From Taudactylus pleione (Eukaryota > Chordata > Amphibia > Anura > Myobatrachidae): a stretch of DNA of 64,000 nucleotides. A program made the translations under genes and the position numbers. The notes under the pieces were generated by a model. The model was not told the DNA's origin. It did no database searches and was given only the letters and a program-made list of their open reading frames with translations. Where the stretch lies: positions 1,860,001 through 1,924,000 of the forward strand of contig JAUIMM010000574.1 in NCBI GenBank assembly GCA_031769625.1, in the 5' to 3' direction. Shown here one piece after another: positions 53,912 through 64,000 of this stretch. Each line of letters starts with the position of its first letter. The stretch's first letter is position 1.

Positions 53912-55360
53912 TTGTCATTCTCCCCTACAAGACCAATGGAAAGGTTTTTTATTGAGAAAGACCTCAAGCTGTTTGTGAGGATAATCCTGCTAAAAAAGTT
54001 TTATACTAACCATGTAAATCAGGATTTCCTGATTTCAGAGGGCCCTACTCTGGATAACATGGATGAAGAAGCTATCAATACTTTAGAAGAACTACTCACA
54101 GAGAATGTGGAATCAGCTCCAAGTGAAAACCTTTACAATAGACATAAGACATTGAAAAAGAAGTCTACCTTCGTTCTCAGTTTCCAGATATGTCCTCAAG
54201 CTAAAATATACCTTGATCTAGTTTCAAAAGATCTTAATGTCCTTTTCATGCAAAGGAGAAATAAACACTATAACCTTACTACAGAAAAGTATAAAGCCTT
54301 ACCAGAGACAGAAACATGGGAGGATATTGAAGTGAAACCATCCGATAAAGGCAGCAATATTGTCCTTTGGAGAAAGAACTGTATTTGGAGGAAGTAATAA
54401 GACAGCTAAATAATATAGAATGCTATCAACAACTGATATTTAACCCTATGGCTAACTTTCTGAAAAAATATCAAAATATGATTGAACAAAAATTTCAAAA
54501 ACAATGTTATCACAAAAAGAGAAAGGGATTACCTATGGGTAGAATATCCAAAAATACCCACATTTTACATATTACCCAAGATACATAAAAACAAGGACAA
54601 ACCTTCAGGAAAACTCATTGTATCGGGAATTGGAGGACTTACAGAAAAGGCGAGTACCGTTGTAGACAAACAACTTAGAGAATTTGTTTTACAATTACCC
54701 TCATACACAAGGGATACTCTGGATATCTTGGGGAAATTGGAAAATCTTACACTGACCTCCAATACATGGCTCTGCACCTGCAATATTGAGTCACTTTATA
54801 CAAGTATTGACCACACCAAAGGAAAGATAGCCATGTTTTACTTCCTCAAAATGAAAGGAATGGAGACATTTGACAACTTTATCCTCCAACTTACAAAAAT
54901 TATTTTGTATTTAACGAGCGGTTCTACCTACAGACCAGAGGTACAGTGATGGGCAGTACGTGCATGCCCACGTATGCCAATCTGTACCTCAGGTGATGGG
55001 AAAAAGAACTGGTCTTCTCAGAAGTCAATGAGTACTATACCAATCACATCATAAGTTGGTATAGGTACATTAGGTACATTGATGACGTACTGATAATATG
55101 GGAAGGAGAATAGAAGATACTACAAGACTTCCTTAACATCCTAAATATGAATTCATTGAACCTGAGACTGACTTCAGAGATGAGCCAGACATCGGTGACA
55201 TTTTTAGACCTGACGATTGAAGTTGAGAAAGATGGAAGAGTCACTACAGATCTCTTTAGAAAACCAACAGCAACTAACAGTATTCTGCACTCTGGAAGTG
55301 CACAACTCCCCACCACCTTAAAAGGAGTCCCAAAAGGAGAATTCCTCTGGATGTGATGGA
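53912..55360 (+). pseudogene. Outer PLE: reverse transcriptase
   Basis: Plus-strand frames read MSFSPTRPMERFFIEKDLKL... and EVKPSDKGSNIVLW (53912-54397; the KPAD-KG-x-N-V-V-like N-terminal block), FYILPKIHKNKDKPSGKLIV, SGIGGLTEKAS (54482-54949), TWLCTCNIESLYTSIDH (motif A), YIRYIDDVLIIW (about 55058-55100, motif C) and VTFLDLTIEVEKDGRVTTDL, FRKPTATNSIL (55147-55356). These are Penelope-like RT blocks in order. Near 55062-55085 a 9-base duplication (TAGGTACAT twice) adds an extra RYI before YIDD. At least four frameshifts or stops. Confidence 0.85.
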
Positions 55361-56210
55361 ACTGCTCAACTGAAAAAAAAAATTAATCACAGAGCCAGGG
55401 AACTGAGTCTTAGATTAGAGCAGAGAGAATATAGTAGAAAGATCATTAAGAAGAGATACAGAGTGGCTAAGAACAGTAAGAGAGACCCTGATAAGTAAAG
55501 AGAAAACACATGACAAAATGGAAGAAAAAATAAGGTTTATAGGCACCTTTTGCACAGAATGGAGGGACATACAGAACATTCTCCAAAAACACTGGAACAT
55601 CTTAACAACAGATAAAGATCTAAAAGAGGTACTGGGGAATTGTATATATACAAGCTGGAGAAAATCACCCAACCTTAGGAACATCTTGGTGCATAGCCAT
55701 TTCTCTTTAAATATTAACAAAAAAGAGAGACTTGTTGGATACCACAAATGTGAACACTGCAAAACATGCAAGTATATTACACCTATGCAACAATTTCAGG
55801 ACCAATTTGGTAAGAACCATGTAATTAAAAATTAATTTAATTGTAGATCAATTGGAGTAATATACTGTCTCTCATGCCCTTGTGGGAAATTGTACATAGG
55901 CATGACCAGCAGAGCCATGAGAATTAGGGTGATGGAACATTTGAGGAGCATTAAAAATGCCAAGCTGGACCGTTAAAGGTTCAAAACCCTGACTAGTGTG
56001 GCCATACACTTTTTGACAGCACATAATGGAAATCATGAGTTGTTGACAGCATTTGGAATGGAAAAAATATATCTGGGAATCAGAGGAGGGAATATGATGC
56101 AAGAACTTCCAAGATGGATCTTCCTGATGGACAGTATTGAACCAAATGGAATGAATGAAAATAACCAATTTGCTGCCTTTCTCTGATCCCTTTAAATAAA
56201 TGGATTATCC
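55361..56210 (+). pseudogene. Outer PLE: linker and GIY-YIG endonuclease
   Basis: 55518-55835 reads FIGTFCTEWRDIQNILQKHW, NILTTDKDLKEVLG and a Cys-containing segment (CEHCKTCKYI); at 55840-55975 GVIYCLSCPCGKLYIGMTSR, AMRIRVMEHLRSIKNAK gives the GIY-YIG domain (GVIY... YIG, followed by Arg and E-H). 55998-56186 reads the C-terminal tail (FLTAHNGNHELLTAFGMEKI). Stops at 55836 and near 55975 break it. Compared with the inner PLE the domain is shorter by the basic tail. Confidence 0.8.
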
Positions 56211-56880
56211 CCACAATGATACAAATTCAAGGACAGATCCGTGTAATACTGATATCAAATAACTGGAGAGTATGGAGAATATACAAATCCCCTAATCATA
56301 AGGGGGTAACAACACATCAATAAGGACCATCATTAGATATGATAGGATATTATTAGGGGATTAGAGGATGAGAGTGATATAGACATTACATCATCTGTCA
56401 CACCTTATACTTACCAGATATTACAGTACCTCATACTGTATTATAGGTTAGCCTCAAGACAACTTCACAATATGATCACTTACTTAAATACTTATAGGAG
56501 ATTATAAAAGTGACAACTGTATTCACTCAATCACTTCACTTTATAAAAGAACAGATAATTATTAAATATTCACATTAATATGCTTATAATATATTTTAGT
56601 ACATATGTCTATTAGAACTGCACAAACATGTTGAATTAGCATTTTTTGAGATAGTAACACATTTGCAGTGCACAGTATTTAATAGAAATTATCACTATCA
56701 CTTTTATCAATAGTACGGTTCATTTGGTAGTTTCAGCACATTGTTTAATCCTTTTATATGAGCACAAAATAACTGAGACTAAGAATCCCCCCTAATTAGA
56801 AAACTTTATTATAACCATTTTGAATTAGTTAGGAATATACAACCATTCAAACTATGTTAAACAAGATTAAGATGATCACA
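56211..56880. other. Outer PLE 3' non-coding region
   Basis: AT-rich; no gene seen. It leads into tandem repeats. Confidence 0.45.
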
Positions 56881-57145
56881 TCACCTGAAATGATAATGAT
56901 ACTGAAATGAAGTGATCTAAAATTTGATTATAATAAATCTAAATCACTGTTACTATATCTACTATGATAATTGGTAACATTAGATGGATGAAGATGGATT
57001 GTGATACACCTTATACATATGTGAAATGTATGTCACATATGCCATTACTTTTTCTCATAAGATATATCACCACTCCCTGTGATATTATTTAATAAAATAT
57101 ACATGATTGGCTATTATATTAGACACCAAATGGAAAAGATATATA

Positions 57146-58000
57146 GGGGTATTCAATATGGAGCGAAACGCAGTTTCTGCGAGGTTTTCGCTCGGATTAT
57201 GTAATTTTCGCCGCTTTTACTTTTACACCGTATTCAATTTGAAAACTTTTCACCGGTGCGAAAAGTATATTGCATTTGACCCTGCAGAAAAGAATCACCA
57301 AGGAATGGGTGGCAAAAAAAAGTGCAGAATTGGGGATTTGGGGCGTAACATTTTTCAGAAACCACCCTGCAACCTTCAGGCGTCCCCCAAAGGTAAACTG
57401 TGTAAAAAAAAAATAAAAAAAATACCTCAGAGGACACCAAAAAAATAACTGTCATTTTAAGGGTGAGACAAAAAATTGTGGGTACAAAGTTAAAAATTAG
57501 TGAACTACAATCTAGGGGAGTCCCCAAGTATGCCCCAGGTGTTTTTTTCATTGCAGGTGTTTGCGGCAGGGGGATTTTTCATGCTTTTTAAAACTTCACT
57601 TTAGCAACTTTTAAATATGCTCACCCCCATTTTCAAGTACCCCAAATTTTCTGCAAAAAAACCTTCTAAATACAATTCTTCACCACCTTCCCAAATCCCC
57701 AAAATAGCAGCTATTGAGCACTTTTAAAGACCCCAAAAACCTTCAGCAGGGCTAATCGGGGGTATCCAGAGTGATCCCCCATGTCAGAGCATCTTTTTCG
57801 GGGTGTTATGGTAATTTCCCCAAAAATCTGCGAAGTTTTCGCTGATTTCACATTCGCCGGGTGCCGTTTTTGACGATTTCATATTGAATACGGGTATAAT
57901 TGGGGACGTGTGATACTTTTTCACCGGCAAAAGCTCCAATGTGCGGCGAAAACTTCGACACGCATAGACGGCGAAGTTTACATTTCATATTGAATACCCC
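57146..58000. mobile_element. MITE with GGGGTATTCAATATG ends
   Basis: 855 bases; the ends GGGGTATTCAATATG and CATATTGAATACCCC are perfect inverted repeats, with longer imperfect complementarity inside (GCGAAAACTTC/GAAGTTTTCGC-type segments). No transposase. It sits inside one tandem unit (GGAAAAGATAT left, GATAAAAGATCTGG right). Confidence 0.85.
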
Positions 58001-58233
58001 TGATAAAAGATCTGGTAACAAGCATTAATTCATATAGATATAATGGATAACTTAAAAACAAATTTTAGAAATGACATCGGGCCGTTAAACAACAAATAAA
58101 ATCATCAAAGGAATATTATGAAGTACATTTACTATATTTATGTTTTAGGAAGTAGATGTTAGTGGATTGCTATTAAGACTATACCACTATTCTAATAATG
58201 TGATCACTACCTAAAAGATAATAGTACTGAAAT

Positions 58234-58672
58234 TAATACCCCTTTTCCACCAAAATTCCGTGTCTGACCCAGAGTTGGAAAAGGGTTCCTATCCGGATCA
58301 GACCCGGAATTTAGCCTGCACCGACTCGGGATATTCCCGAGTTGGCGCCGCTCACACCGCAGTTGGGTCTGCATAGACCTGGCTTTTCTGGCGTGAAAAT
58401 GGATGCTTGGAGATGATGTCATCTCCAAGCGCCACTGATTCCGGATCAAGTGGCCGGCTTGTGGCGCCTTGCAGGTCATCAAGACCCAGAGTGCGCCGTA
58501 CACACAGCAGGGTTTCACGGGTTACTCCCGTGTTAAACCCTGCTATTTACCTGGGTTGGATTGCCGGTTTACTCGACCCAGCGATCCAACCCTCACCCCT
58601 TTTACACCAAGGAGCTGCCCGGGTTAACCCTGAAATAAACTGTTTTTTAGCTCCTGTGTAAAAGAGGTATAA
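58234..58672. mobile_element. MITE with TACCCCTTTTCCAC ends
   Basis: The left end is TACCCCTTTTCCAC and the complement of the right end is TACCTCTTTTACAC. The interior is GC-rich (CCGGGTT-, GGGTTAACCC-type segments) unlike the AT-rich host. It is flanked by TTAA-like sequence (TTAA left, TAAG right). No transposase. Confidence 0.7.
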
Positions 58673-59425
58673 GTGATCTAAAAGTCGAACACAATGAATG
58701 TTGAACATTGTTATAAAATGTACCATGTTAATGCTAGATGGATGGAGATGGATTGTGATATATTGTGATATACTTTGGATATATATTGGTATATGTGTCT
58801 GATATGTCACTGTCCCTATGTATACTTCTTTTCATCATGATAGAAATATAATCACTCCTATGAGAGATATGTAGAAATATAAAACTAATGTCTGATTAAC
58901 TTGGACATCAAATGGAAAGATATAGAAGATCTGACATTAAGGAATAATTTATATATTTATAATGGATAAACTCAAAATCAAATTTTTTATAGGATATCTG
59001 TCTCAGAAAGAAAGAAGTGGATGTTGATGGATTACTATTAAGATTATACTACCATTCAAATAATATTAAACATGATTGATTTGCTGACAACCAATCAGAA
59101 TTTAGAGAACATAAATCACTGTCACTATGCATACTTCTTTCCATCATAATAGAAATATCATCACCCCCTATGAGAGAGATATATAAAAAATATCTGATTA
59201 AATTGGACATCAAATGGAAAGATATAGAATATCTGACATAAAGGAATAATTTATATGTTTATAATGGATAAACTCAAAATCAAATTTTATATAGGATATC
59301 TGTCTGAGAAATCATAACTAAAAACATCAGAGGATGTGTTTTAACATTATTATTAATATAATAAAATAAATTGTTCATATTTAAGTTTTAAGAAGTGGAT
59401 GTTGGTGGATTATTATTATTATTAA

Positions 59426-59489
<64 letters not shown>

Positions 59490-59981
59490 TATTTATATGG
59501 CACCACAAGTGTTCTGCAGTGCCTTACAAAGTACATGAACAAATAAGTAACCAGTGACTTACAATACAATACAAAGCAGGACATGGACATGTATAATAAA
59601 CATTGCTATATTAGCAACCTTTACACCCACATAAGCAGCCAAATGTGTTGGTTGTCCTAGTGGGGAGTAAGAGATAAATTAAATTACAGTAGGGAGAAGC
59701 ACAAGAGGGTAGAGAGACCTGCTTGAAAGAGTTTACATTCTAAAAGGGAGGGGCTAGTCAAACAGGAGTGACACAAATGGGGTAGGCGGGGAGGAAGGAA
59801 AATGTAGCAGCAAGTTAGGATGAGAGCTGGAAGGCTTTAATGAAGTAGTGGGTCTTAATAGTCATTTGATAGATTGTAGAGAGGTGGAGAGTCTGATGGG
59901 GAGAGGGAGGGAGTTCCAAAGGTGGGGAGCAGCGTGGGCAAAATTTTGGAGGAGGGAGTGGGAAAAAGTAATTAATTGGCA

Positions 59982-60437
59982 TTAAAGGCGGCATGTATTA
60001 AGTGAACGAAGAGGGCGGACAGAAGAGTGAGGGGAGAGGAGATCAGATATGTAAATGGGAGAGGAATGGGTGAGGGCTTTGTAAGTGAGTGTGAGAACCT
60101 TGAATTGGGTTCTGAAAGGGAAGGGGAGCCAGTGGAGGGCTTGTAAGAGAGGGGAGGCAGATGTAAAGCATTTGGATCGGAAGATTAGCTGAGAAGCAGC
60201 ACTGAGCACAGACTGGAGAGGAGAGAGATGGGATTTGGGAAGGCCAAATAGGAGGAGGTTACAGTAGTCCAATCTGGAGATGACCAGTGAATGTATGAGG
60301 GTTTTGGTGGCATCCTGAGTGAGAAAGGGTCTGATCTTGAAAATATTCTTGAGATTTAAACAACAGGACTGTGAGAGGTTCTGTATGTGTGGTTTGAAGG
60401 AGAGGGAAGAGTCCAGGATGACTCCAAAACAATGCAC
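59982..60437 (-). pseudogene. LINE RT C-terminal region
   Basis: A 151-codon frame: FGVILDSSLSFKPHIQNLSQ, NIFKIRPFL, LIHSLVISRLDYCNLLLFGL, ALHWLPFPFRTQFKVLTLTY, KALTHSSPIYISDLL. These are the conserved blocks after the RT palm in L2/Rex1-type LINEs, in order and without a stop in this stretch. Confidence 0.88.
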
Positions 60438-60514
60438 TTTGGGACTAGACGAGATAGTTATGCCATCTATTGATAAAGAAATAGTGGGACATGATGTTAT
60501 GGAAGATGATCAGC

Positions 60515-61093
60515 TCAGTCATAGACATACAGTATTAAGTTTGAGAAATCGCTGGGACATCCAGGAAGAGATAGCAGAGAGACAGAGATACGAGTCAGTA
60601 GAGAGGGGGAAAGATCAGGTGAGGAAAGGTAGATCTGAGTATCATCAGCATAGAGATGATAATGGAAGTCAAAAGAGTGGATGAGTTTACCTAGAGAGGA
60701 CGTATAGAGAGCGAATAGGATAGGTCCAAGAACAGAACCTTGGGGAACACATACTGTAAGAGGCTGTGGTGGGGAGGAGTTGTCGTGGGAGGAAACATAG
60801 AAGGAAGTGGTCAGAGAGGTAAGAGGACAGCCAGGGGAGAGCAGTGTCACATAGAACAAGGGAGTGAAGGATATGCAGCAGTAGAGGATGGTCCACAGTG
60901 TCAAAAGCACCAGAGAGGTTAAGGAGAATGAGAAGGGAGTAGTGGCTCTTGGATTTGGCAGCAGAGAGGTCATTGCTAACTTTTGTGAGGGTAGTTTCAG
61001 TGGAGTGGACCGAACGGAAGCCAGACTGAAAAGGGTCAAGGAGGGAGTGGGATAAAAGAAATGTGGTGAGGCAATTGTAGACAATATATTCAT
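60515..61093 (-). pseudogene. LINE reverse transcriptase palm
   Basis: A 192-codon frame with [20 protein letters not shown] (motif B region) and [16 protein letters not shown] (YADD, motif C). The upstream motif A block is scrambled by frameshifts (an LDLSAAFDT-like block is read only in other frames near 60905). It joins the C-terminal frame through a gap near 60440-60515. Confidence 0.88.
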
Positions 61094-61166
61094 GAGTTTG
61101 GATGCAAAAGGGAGGAGAGAGATTGTTTGGTAGTTGGAGAGAGTGTTGGGATCAAGGTTAGGTTTT

Positions 61167-61840
61167 TTAAGAATGGGGAGACAAGAGCATGCTTGAATTC
61201 AGAAGGAACAGTGCCATAAGAGAGGGAGAGATTAAAGAGATGGGCAAGATGGGAGCAGACAGAAGAAGAGAGGTAGTAGAAGAGGCAGGAGGGTATATGG
61301 TCGAGGGGAGAGGTGGAAAGGGGGAGGACTGGATAAGGGCCATAACTTCCTCTCCAGTCAAAGGGGAGAAGGATATCAGAGTCAGTAAAATGGATGGGGA
61401 GGGGAGATCCAGGAAAAGAGGAGGTAGAGAGCTGGGGGACTGGTTGGACATGATGTCCTGATGTATGGAATCAATTTTAGATGTAAAATAGGTAGCAAAG
61501 TCAGTGGCAGAGAGCAAGGAGGGGAGACGAGGAGGAGGTGGGCAGAGGAGGGAGTTGAAGGTGGAAAAGAGACGCTGGGGATTAGAGGACTGGGAGGAGA
61601 TGAGATTCTTGAAATATGACTGTTTAGAGAGGGAAAGGGCAGCACTATAGGATGACAGCATGAATTTGAAATGGAGAAAATCTGCCTGAGAGCGTGATCT
61701 TCTCCACTGTAGCTCGGCGGTTCATGAACATATTTGCAGGTATCTGGTGCATTTGGAATGCCAGGGTTGAGGTGTGGATTTGTGAGGGTGATTAGTGATT
61801 GCCGGAGTAATAGAGTCAAGAGCAGAAGTAAGGGAGGCAT
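61167..61840 (-). pseudogene. LINE fingers and EN-RT linker
   Basis: Overlapping Leu/Pro/Ser-rich frames (61167-61661, 61382-61840) hold FKNLISSQSSNPQRLFSTFN, SLLCPPPP and FATYFTSKIDSIHQDI, the linker between endonuclease and RT in L2-type LINEs (an FS.F..LL..P segment, then F..FF..KI..IR). Broken by frameshifts. Confidence 0.7.
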
Positions 61841-62720
61841 TGTCTAGGGAAGCAGCTTGTTCAGCACGGAGAAAGAGATGATAGGGGAGAGAAGTGAGTC
61901 AAGTAGGGAAGAAAAGAAAGCAGTGTCAATAGCTTCAACGTTACGCTTAGTGATGATGGCTCTTTGAGGTAGAGGAGGGGAAGGAGAGAGGGATAGGTTA
62001 AAAAAGAGAAGGTGAAGGTCAGAGAGGGGGAATGGGGAATTGGAGTAGGCAGAAATAGCAAAATGGTGAATACCAGATCGAGCAAATGCCCACTTGTATC
62101 GGAGGGTGAGGAAGTCCATTGGGAGAGGCCAAATGAGGAAGTGAGGGTAAGTAGTTTGGAGGCAATGGATTCTGTGGGAATATCAATTGGAATATTGAAG
62201 TCACCTAGGATAATAGAGGGAAGGTCTAAGGAGAGAAAGTGAGTCAGCGGGGAAGCAAAGTTGTCAAGGAACTTGGAGGGAGGGCCAGGGGGAAGGTAGA
62301 TGACAGCTACTCTGAGCTGTACTGGTTGGAAGAGGCGTATAGCATGAACTTCAAATGTGGAGAATGTAAGGGATTGTTCTGAGATTATAAATTGGGGGAA
62401 AGAAGGACCCTAACACCACCCCCATGGTGACCCCCTGGCCTGGGGTTGTTGGAGAAAGTGAGGCCCCCATAGGAGAATGCTGCAGGAGAAGTGGTGTCAG
62501 AGGGTAAAATCCAGGTTTCAGTGATGGCTAGGAGATTCAGTGAGTTGGAGATGAAAAGGTCATGGGTGGGGGCCAGTTTATTACAGACTGATCTGGCATT
62601 CCAGAGTGCACAGGATAGATTGACAGTTGATAGGAGAGATGTGAATGAGATTGTCAGGGTTGCTATAGTGTGGAGAGGAGATTACTTTGGGAGACCAAGG
62701 TGAATGGAGTGTAGGGATCA
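61841..62720 (-). pseudogene. LINE apurinic-type endonuclease
   Basis: Over several frames the minus strand reads SPINCQSILCTLECQISL, then a TETWI-like block with PGGHHGGGVG (62400-62440), and GDFNIPIDIPTESIA (62160-62200) in the place of the GDFN catalytic motif. These are APE-type LINE endonuclease motifs. Badly broken. Confidence 0.65.
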
Positions 62721-63552
62721 TTCTGGATCCTGTGTTAGGGGGGGAATCCATAGGAGGTGGGCATGGAGGGAAATTAAAGGGATGTGGATGGAGGTGGGGT
62801 AAATTGATAGGGAGAGAAGTGAGGGAGGAGAGATTAGAAGTGGGGTAGTAGGATCCTTGGGTGGTATAAGATAAAGAAAATGGAGTAATGGGGGAAGAAG
62901 GAGAGGAAGGCAGAGAGAGAAGGGGAGATAGGAGGAGGTAGAGGAGACCTGGGAAAAAGGATAGAGGTGGAATTAGAGGGTAGAACAAAAGATTAGTTAG
63001 AAACTGAGTGAAGGGAGGATTTGAAGACAACATGGCCATGGTAAGGATGAGGTACAGTGTCAGCACAACAAAAATAGATTATAGAGTTTAGAAAAAATGG
63101 AGATTTGATGGGAGCAGAAATTGAATATTAGAGTAGACAGTGGTAGTAGCTAGATGATGTAAGACTAGGCAAAAGAGCCAAGGTAGAAATACATTATTAG
63201 AGAGGTAAGCTGACATTAACAGTGTACATAAAGATTATCTGTTAAGCACAGAGGCAGCACAAATTGTAGAAAGTGATGCACAAAGTTTCTGTAGAAACCA
63301 AACAGAGTCCAGTGTTGAAGGTCCAGGCTATGCAGTCAGCAGGATCTTGTAGCAGTGAGAATGTGGATTCACTTTTGCTGATGTTATTTTCTTCAAATAT
63401 AGATCAGGTTGTTAGAAGTGTAGATAGGTTGTTTCCCTTCTGTTTCCCTTCGGTTTAAAGCCGGTCTAACACCAGTATTAATTTTAAATTGCACTTTTGA
63501 TTTTTGCACTTCTGATATAGGTATTTCCAGCCAGACTATTCCAGCCTACTAA
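62721..63552 (-). other. LINE 5' region
   Basis: Pro/Ser/Leu-rich open frames (62581-63066) come from purine-rich template sequence on the plus strand. No ORF1 domain is recognised. 63067-63552 is AT-rich with no clear coding sequence. Confidence 0.5.
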
Positions 63553-64000
63553 TTAAGACTATTAAGACTATACTACCATTCTAATAATGTTAAACATGAT
63601 TGATTTGCTGACAACCAATCAGAACTTAGGGAAGGGGGTTTAAGGAAAAGGAAATGACATGACAGGTGATGCCTTGCGAAAGCCTGACTGGTGAAATGGC
63701 CGTAGGCTATCTGTAACCGATTGTCAATGTCATGTAACTAAAATTCAATAATGGGAACTACTACTATTATATATCACACGTAGTGGAGACCCAGTAATAC
63801 TAGGTGTGTTGACCAATTATATACTAACATATAGCTGCTGTGTGGGATTATACATTATAGCTTAGAGACTCAGAACTACAACATATATTTGTGTATACTG
63901 CAAAGCTAACAAATATTCACTATAAGCATTGCATGGCAATACATAAGGATAAGGCATCTAAGTATAGCAAGAGAAGACATTGTATTAGTTTGGAAAACTG
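63553..64000 (+). repeat. Right inverted arm of outer PLE (continues beyond window)
   Basis: The complement of 49678-50420, less a ~300-base stretch. It includes the hammerhead-like motif and ends at the window edge still matching the left arm. Confidence 0.8.
63671..63708 (+). ncRNA. Hammerhead-ribozyme-like motif in right arm (decayed)
   Basis: GCCTTGCGAAAGCC, TGACT, GGTGAAATGGCCGTAGGC: a GCC/GGU stem II and a GAAA box. The first box differs from the left arm by one base (TTGCG against TTGAG), so both depart from CUGAUGA. Confidence 0.4.

Larger units (their letters stand above)
56881..59413. repeat. Tandem units of the PLE 3' region, three to four copies
   Basis: Ordered phrases recur: ..TGGATGGAGATGGATTGTGA (56985, 58745), GACATCAAATGGAAAGATAT (57123, 58905, 59207), GGATAAACTCAAAATCAAAT (58040, 58966, 59268) and AGAAGTGGATGTTGATGGAT (58150, 59025, 59395). 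Spacing is about 300-350 bases if the two MITEs are removed. The last unit ends at the LINE. Confidence 0.7.
59414..63550 (-). mobile_element. L2-like LINE, 5' part eroded
   Basis: Minus-strand endonuclease and RT remnants end in a tail TGGTGCCATATAAATAAATA with (AAT)n at 59414-59500. Tail bases 59480-59530 match 26310-26340. It interrupts the PLE right arm, which resumes at about 63553. Target duplication is not exact (ATTAAGACT repeats near 63553-63570). Confidence 0.8.
49678..64000 (+). mobile_element. Large Penelope-like element with inverted arms (outer PLE)
   Basis: The left arm (49678-50640) is the inverted partner of two right-hand pieces, 63545-64000 and 58900-59413, which are separated only by a LINE. 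Between the arms on the plus strand are PLE coding remnants: a leading frame (50713-51533), RT (53912-55360) and a GIY-YIG nuclease (55840-55975). PLEs often carry inverted or partly inverted terminal repeats, so this is a long fold-back form. A second PLE (51557-53882), two MITEs and an L2-like LINE are inserted. The right arm runs past the window. Confidence 0.75.

Noticed and set aside
61189..62703. Plus-strand open frames rich in Arg/Glu/Gly
   Set aside because: Antisense shadows of the minus-strand LINE endonuclease and RT, caused by purine-rich sequence.

Overview
This window looks like intergenic DNA from a large, repeat-rich vertebrate genome, most likely a frog or other amphibian. 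I see no host protein-coding gene, tRNA or rRNA. The evidence is the mix of element families, all typical of amphibian and fish genomes: a gamma-type endogenous retrovirus (ERV), Ty3/Gypsy elements with PEG10/sushi-like gag or a chromodomain integrase, a Gypsy element with a SCAN-like capsid, Penelope-like elements (PLEs) with GIY-YIG nucleases, a Tc1 element, hAT and CR1/L2 remnants and many short inverted-repeat elements (MITEs). The organism call is inference; the element calls rest on motifs read in the sequence.

Layout. 1-2772: non-autonomous element with long terminal inverted repeats. 2888-17345: a minus-strand Gypsy relic with SCAN-type gag and protease, split by a near-complete minus-strand ERV (4191-15278: LTR-env-pol-gag-leader-LTR read left to right). 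The ERV pol is itself split by a MITE. 18470-25809: a second minus-strand Gypsy element whose LTRs carry a 66-bp minisatellite, about twelve units in one LTR and four in the other. 25810-32300: CR1 and hAT transposase fragments, a 20-bp minisatellite, a 285-bp tandem repeat and several MITE-like repeats. 32370-35205: 22-bp satellite. 35931-39540: 14-bp satellite whose minus strand is open in all three frames. 40430-41350: plus-strand chromodomain Gypsy integrase remnant. 43025-43790: inverted PLE terminal repeats. 44160-44708: a MITE built as a chain of back-to-back hairpins. 45467-47640: plus-strand Gypsy gag-protease remnant. 47651-49301: Tc1 element with a transposase frame that is almost intact. 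49678-64000: a very large fold-back: a plus-strand PLE with inverted terminal arms, holding a second minus-strand PLE with its own inverted arms, tandem 3' repeats, two MITEs and an L2-like LINE.

How the parts relate. The window is a stack of insertions, and their order can be read: the SCAN-gag Gypsy came before the ERV, which came before the MITE in pol; the large PLE came before the small PLE and before the LINE in its right arm; the Gypsy gag-protease relic lies against the Tc1. Nearly every coding region is broken by stops or frameshifts. The Tc1 transposase is the exception, with one stop at codon 7 visible. The least familiar signals are the serial-hairpin MITE family, the nested PLE fold-back with decayed hammerhead-ribozyme-like motifs, and the LTRs whose internal minisatellite has changed length.
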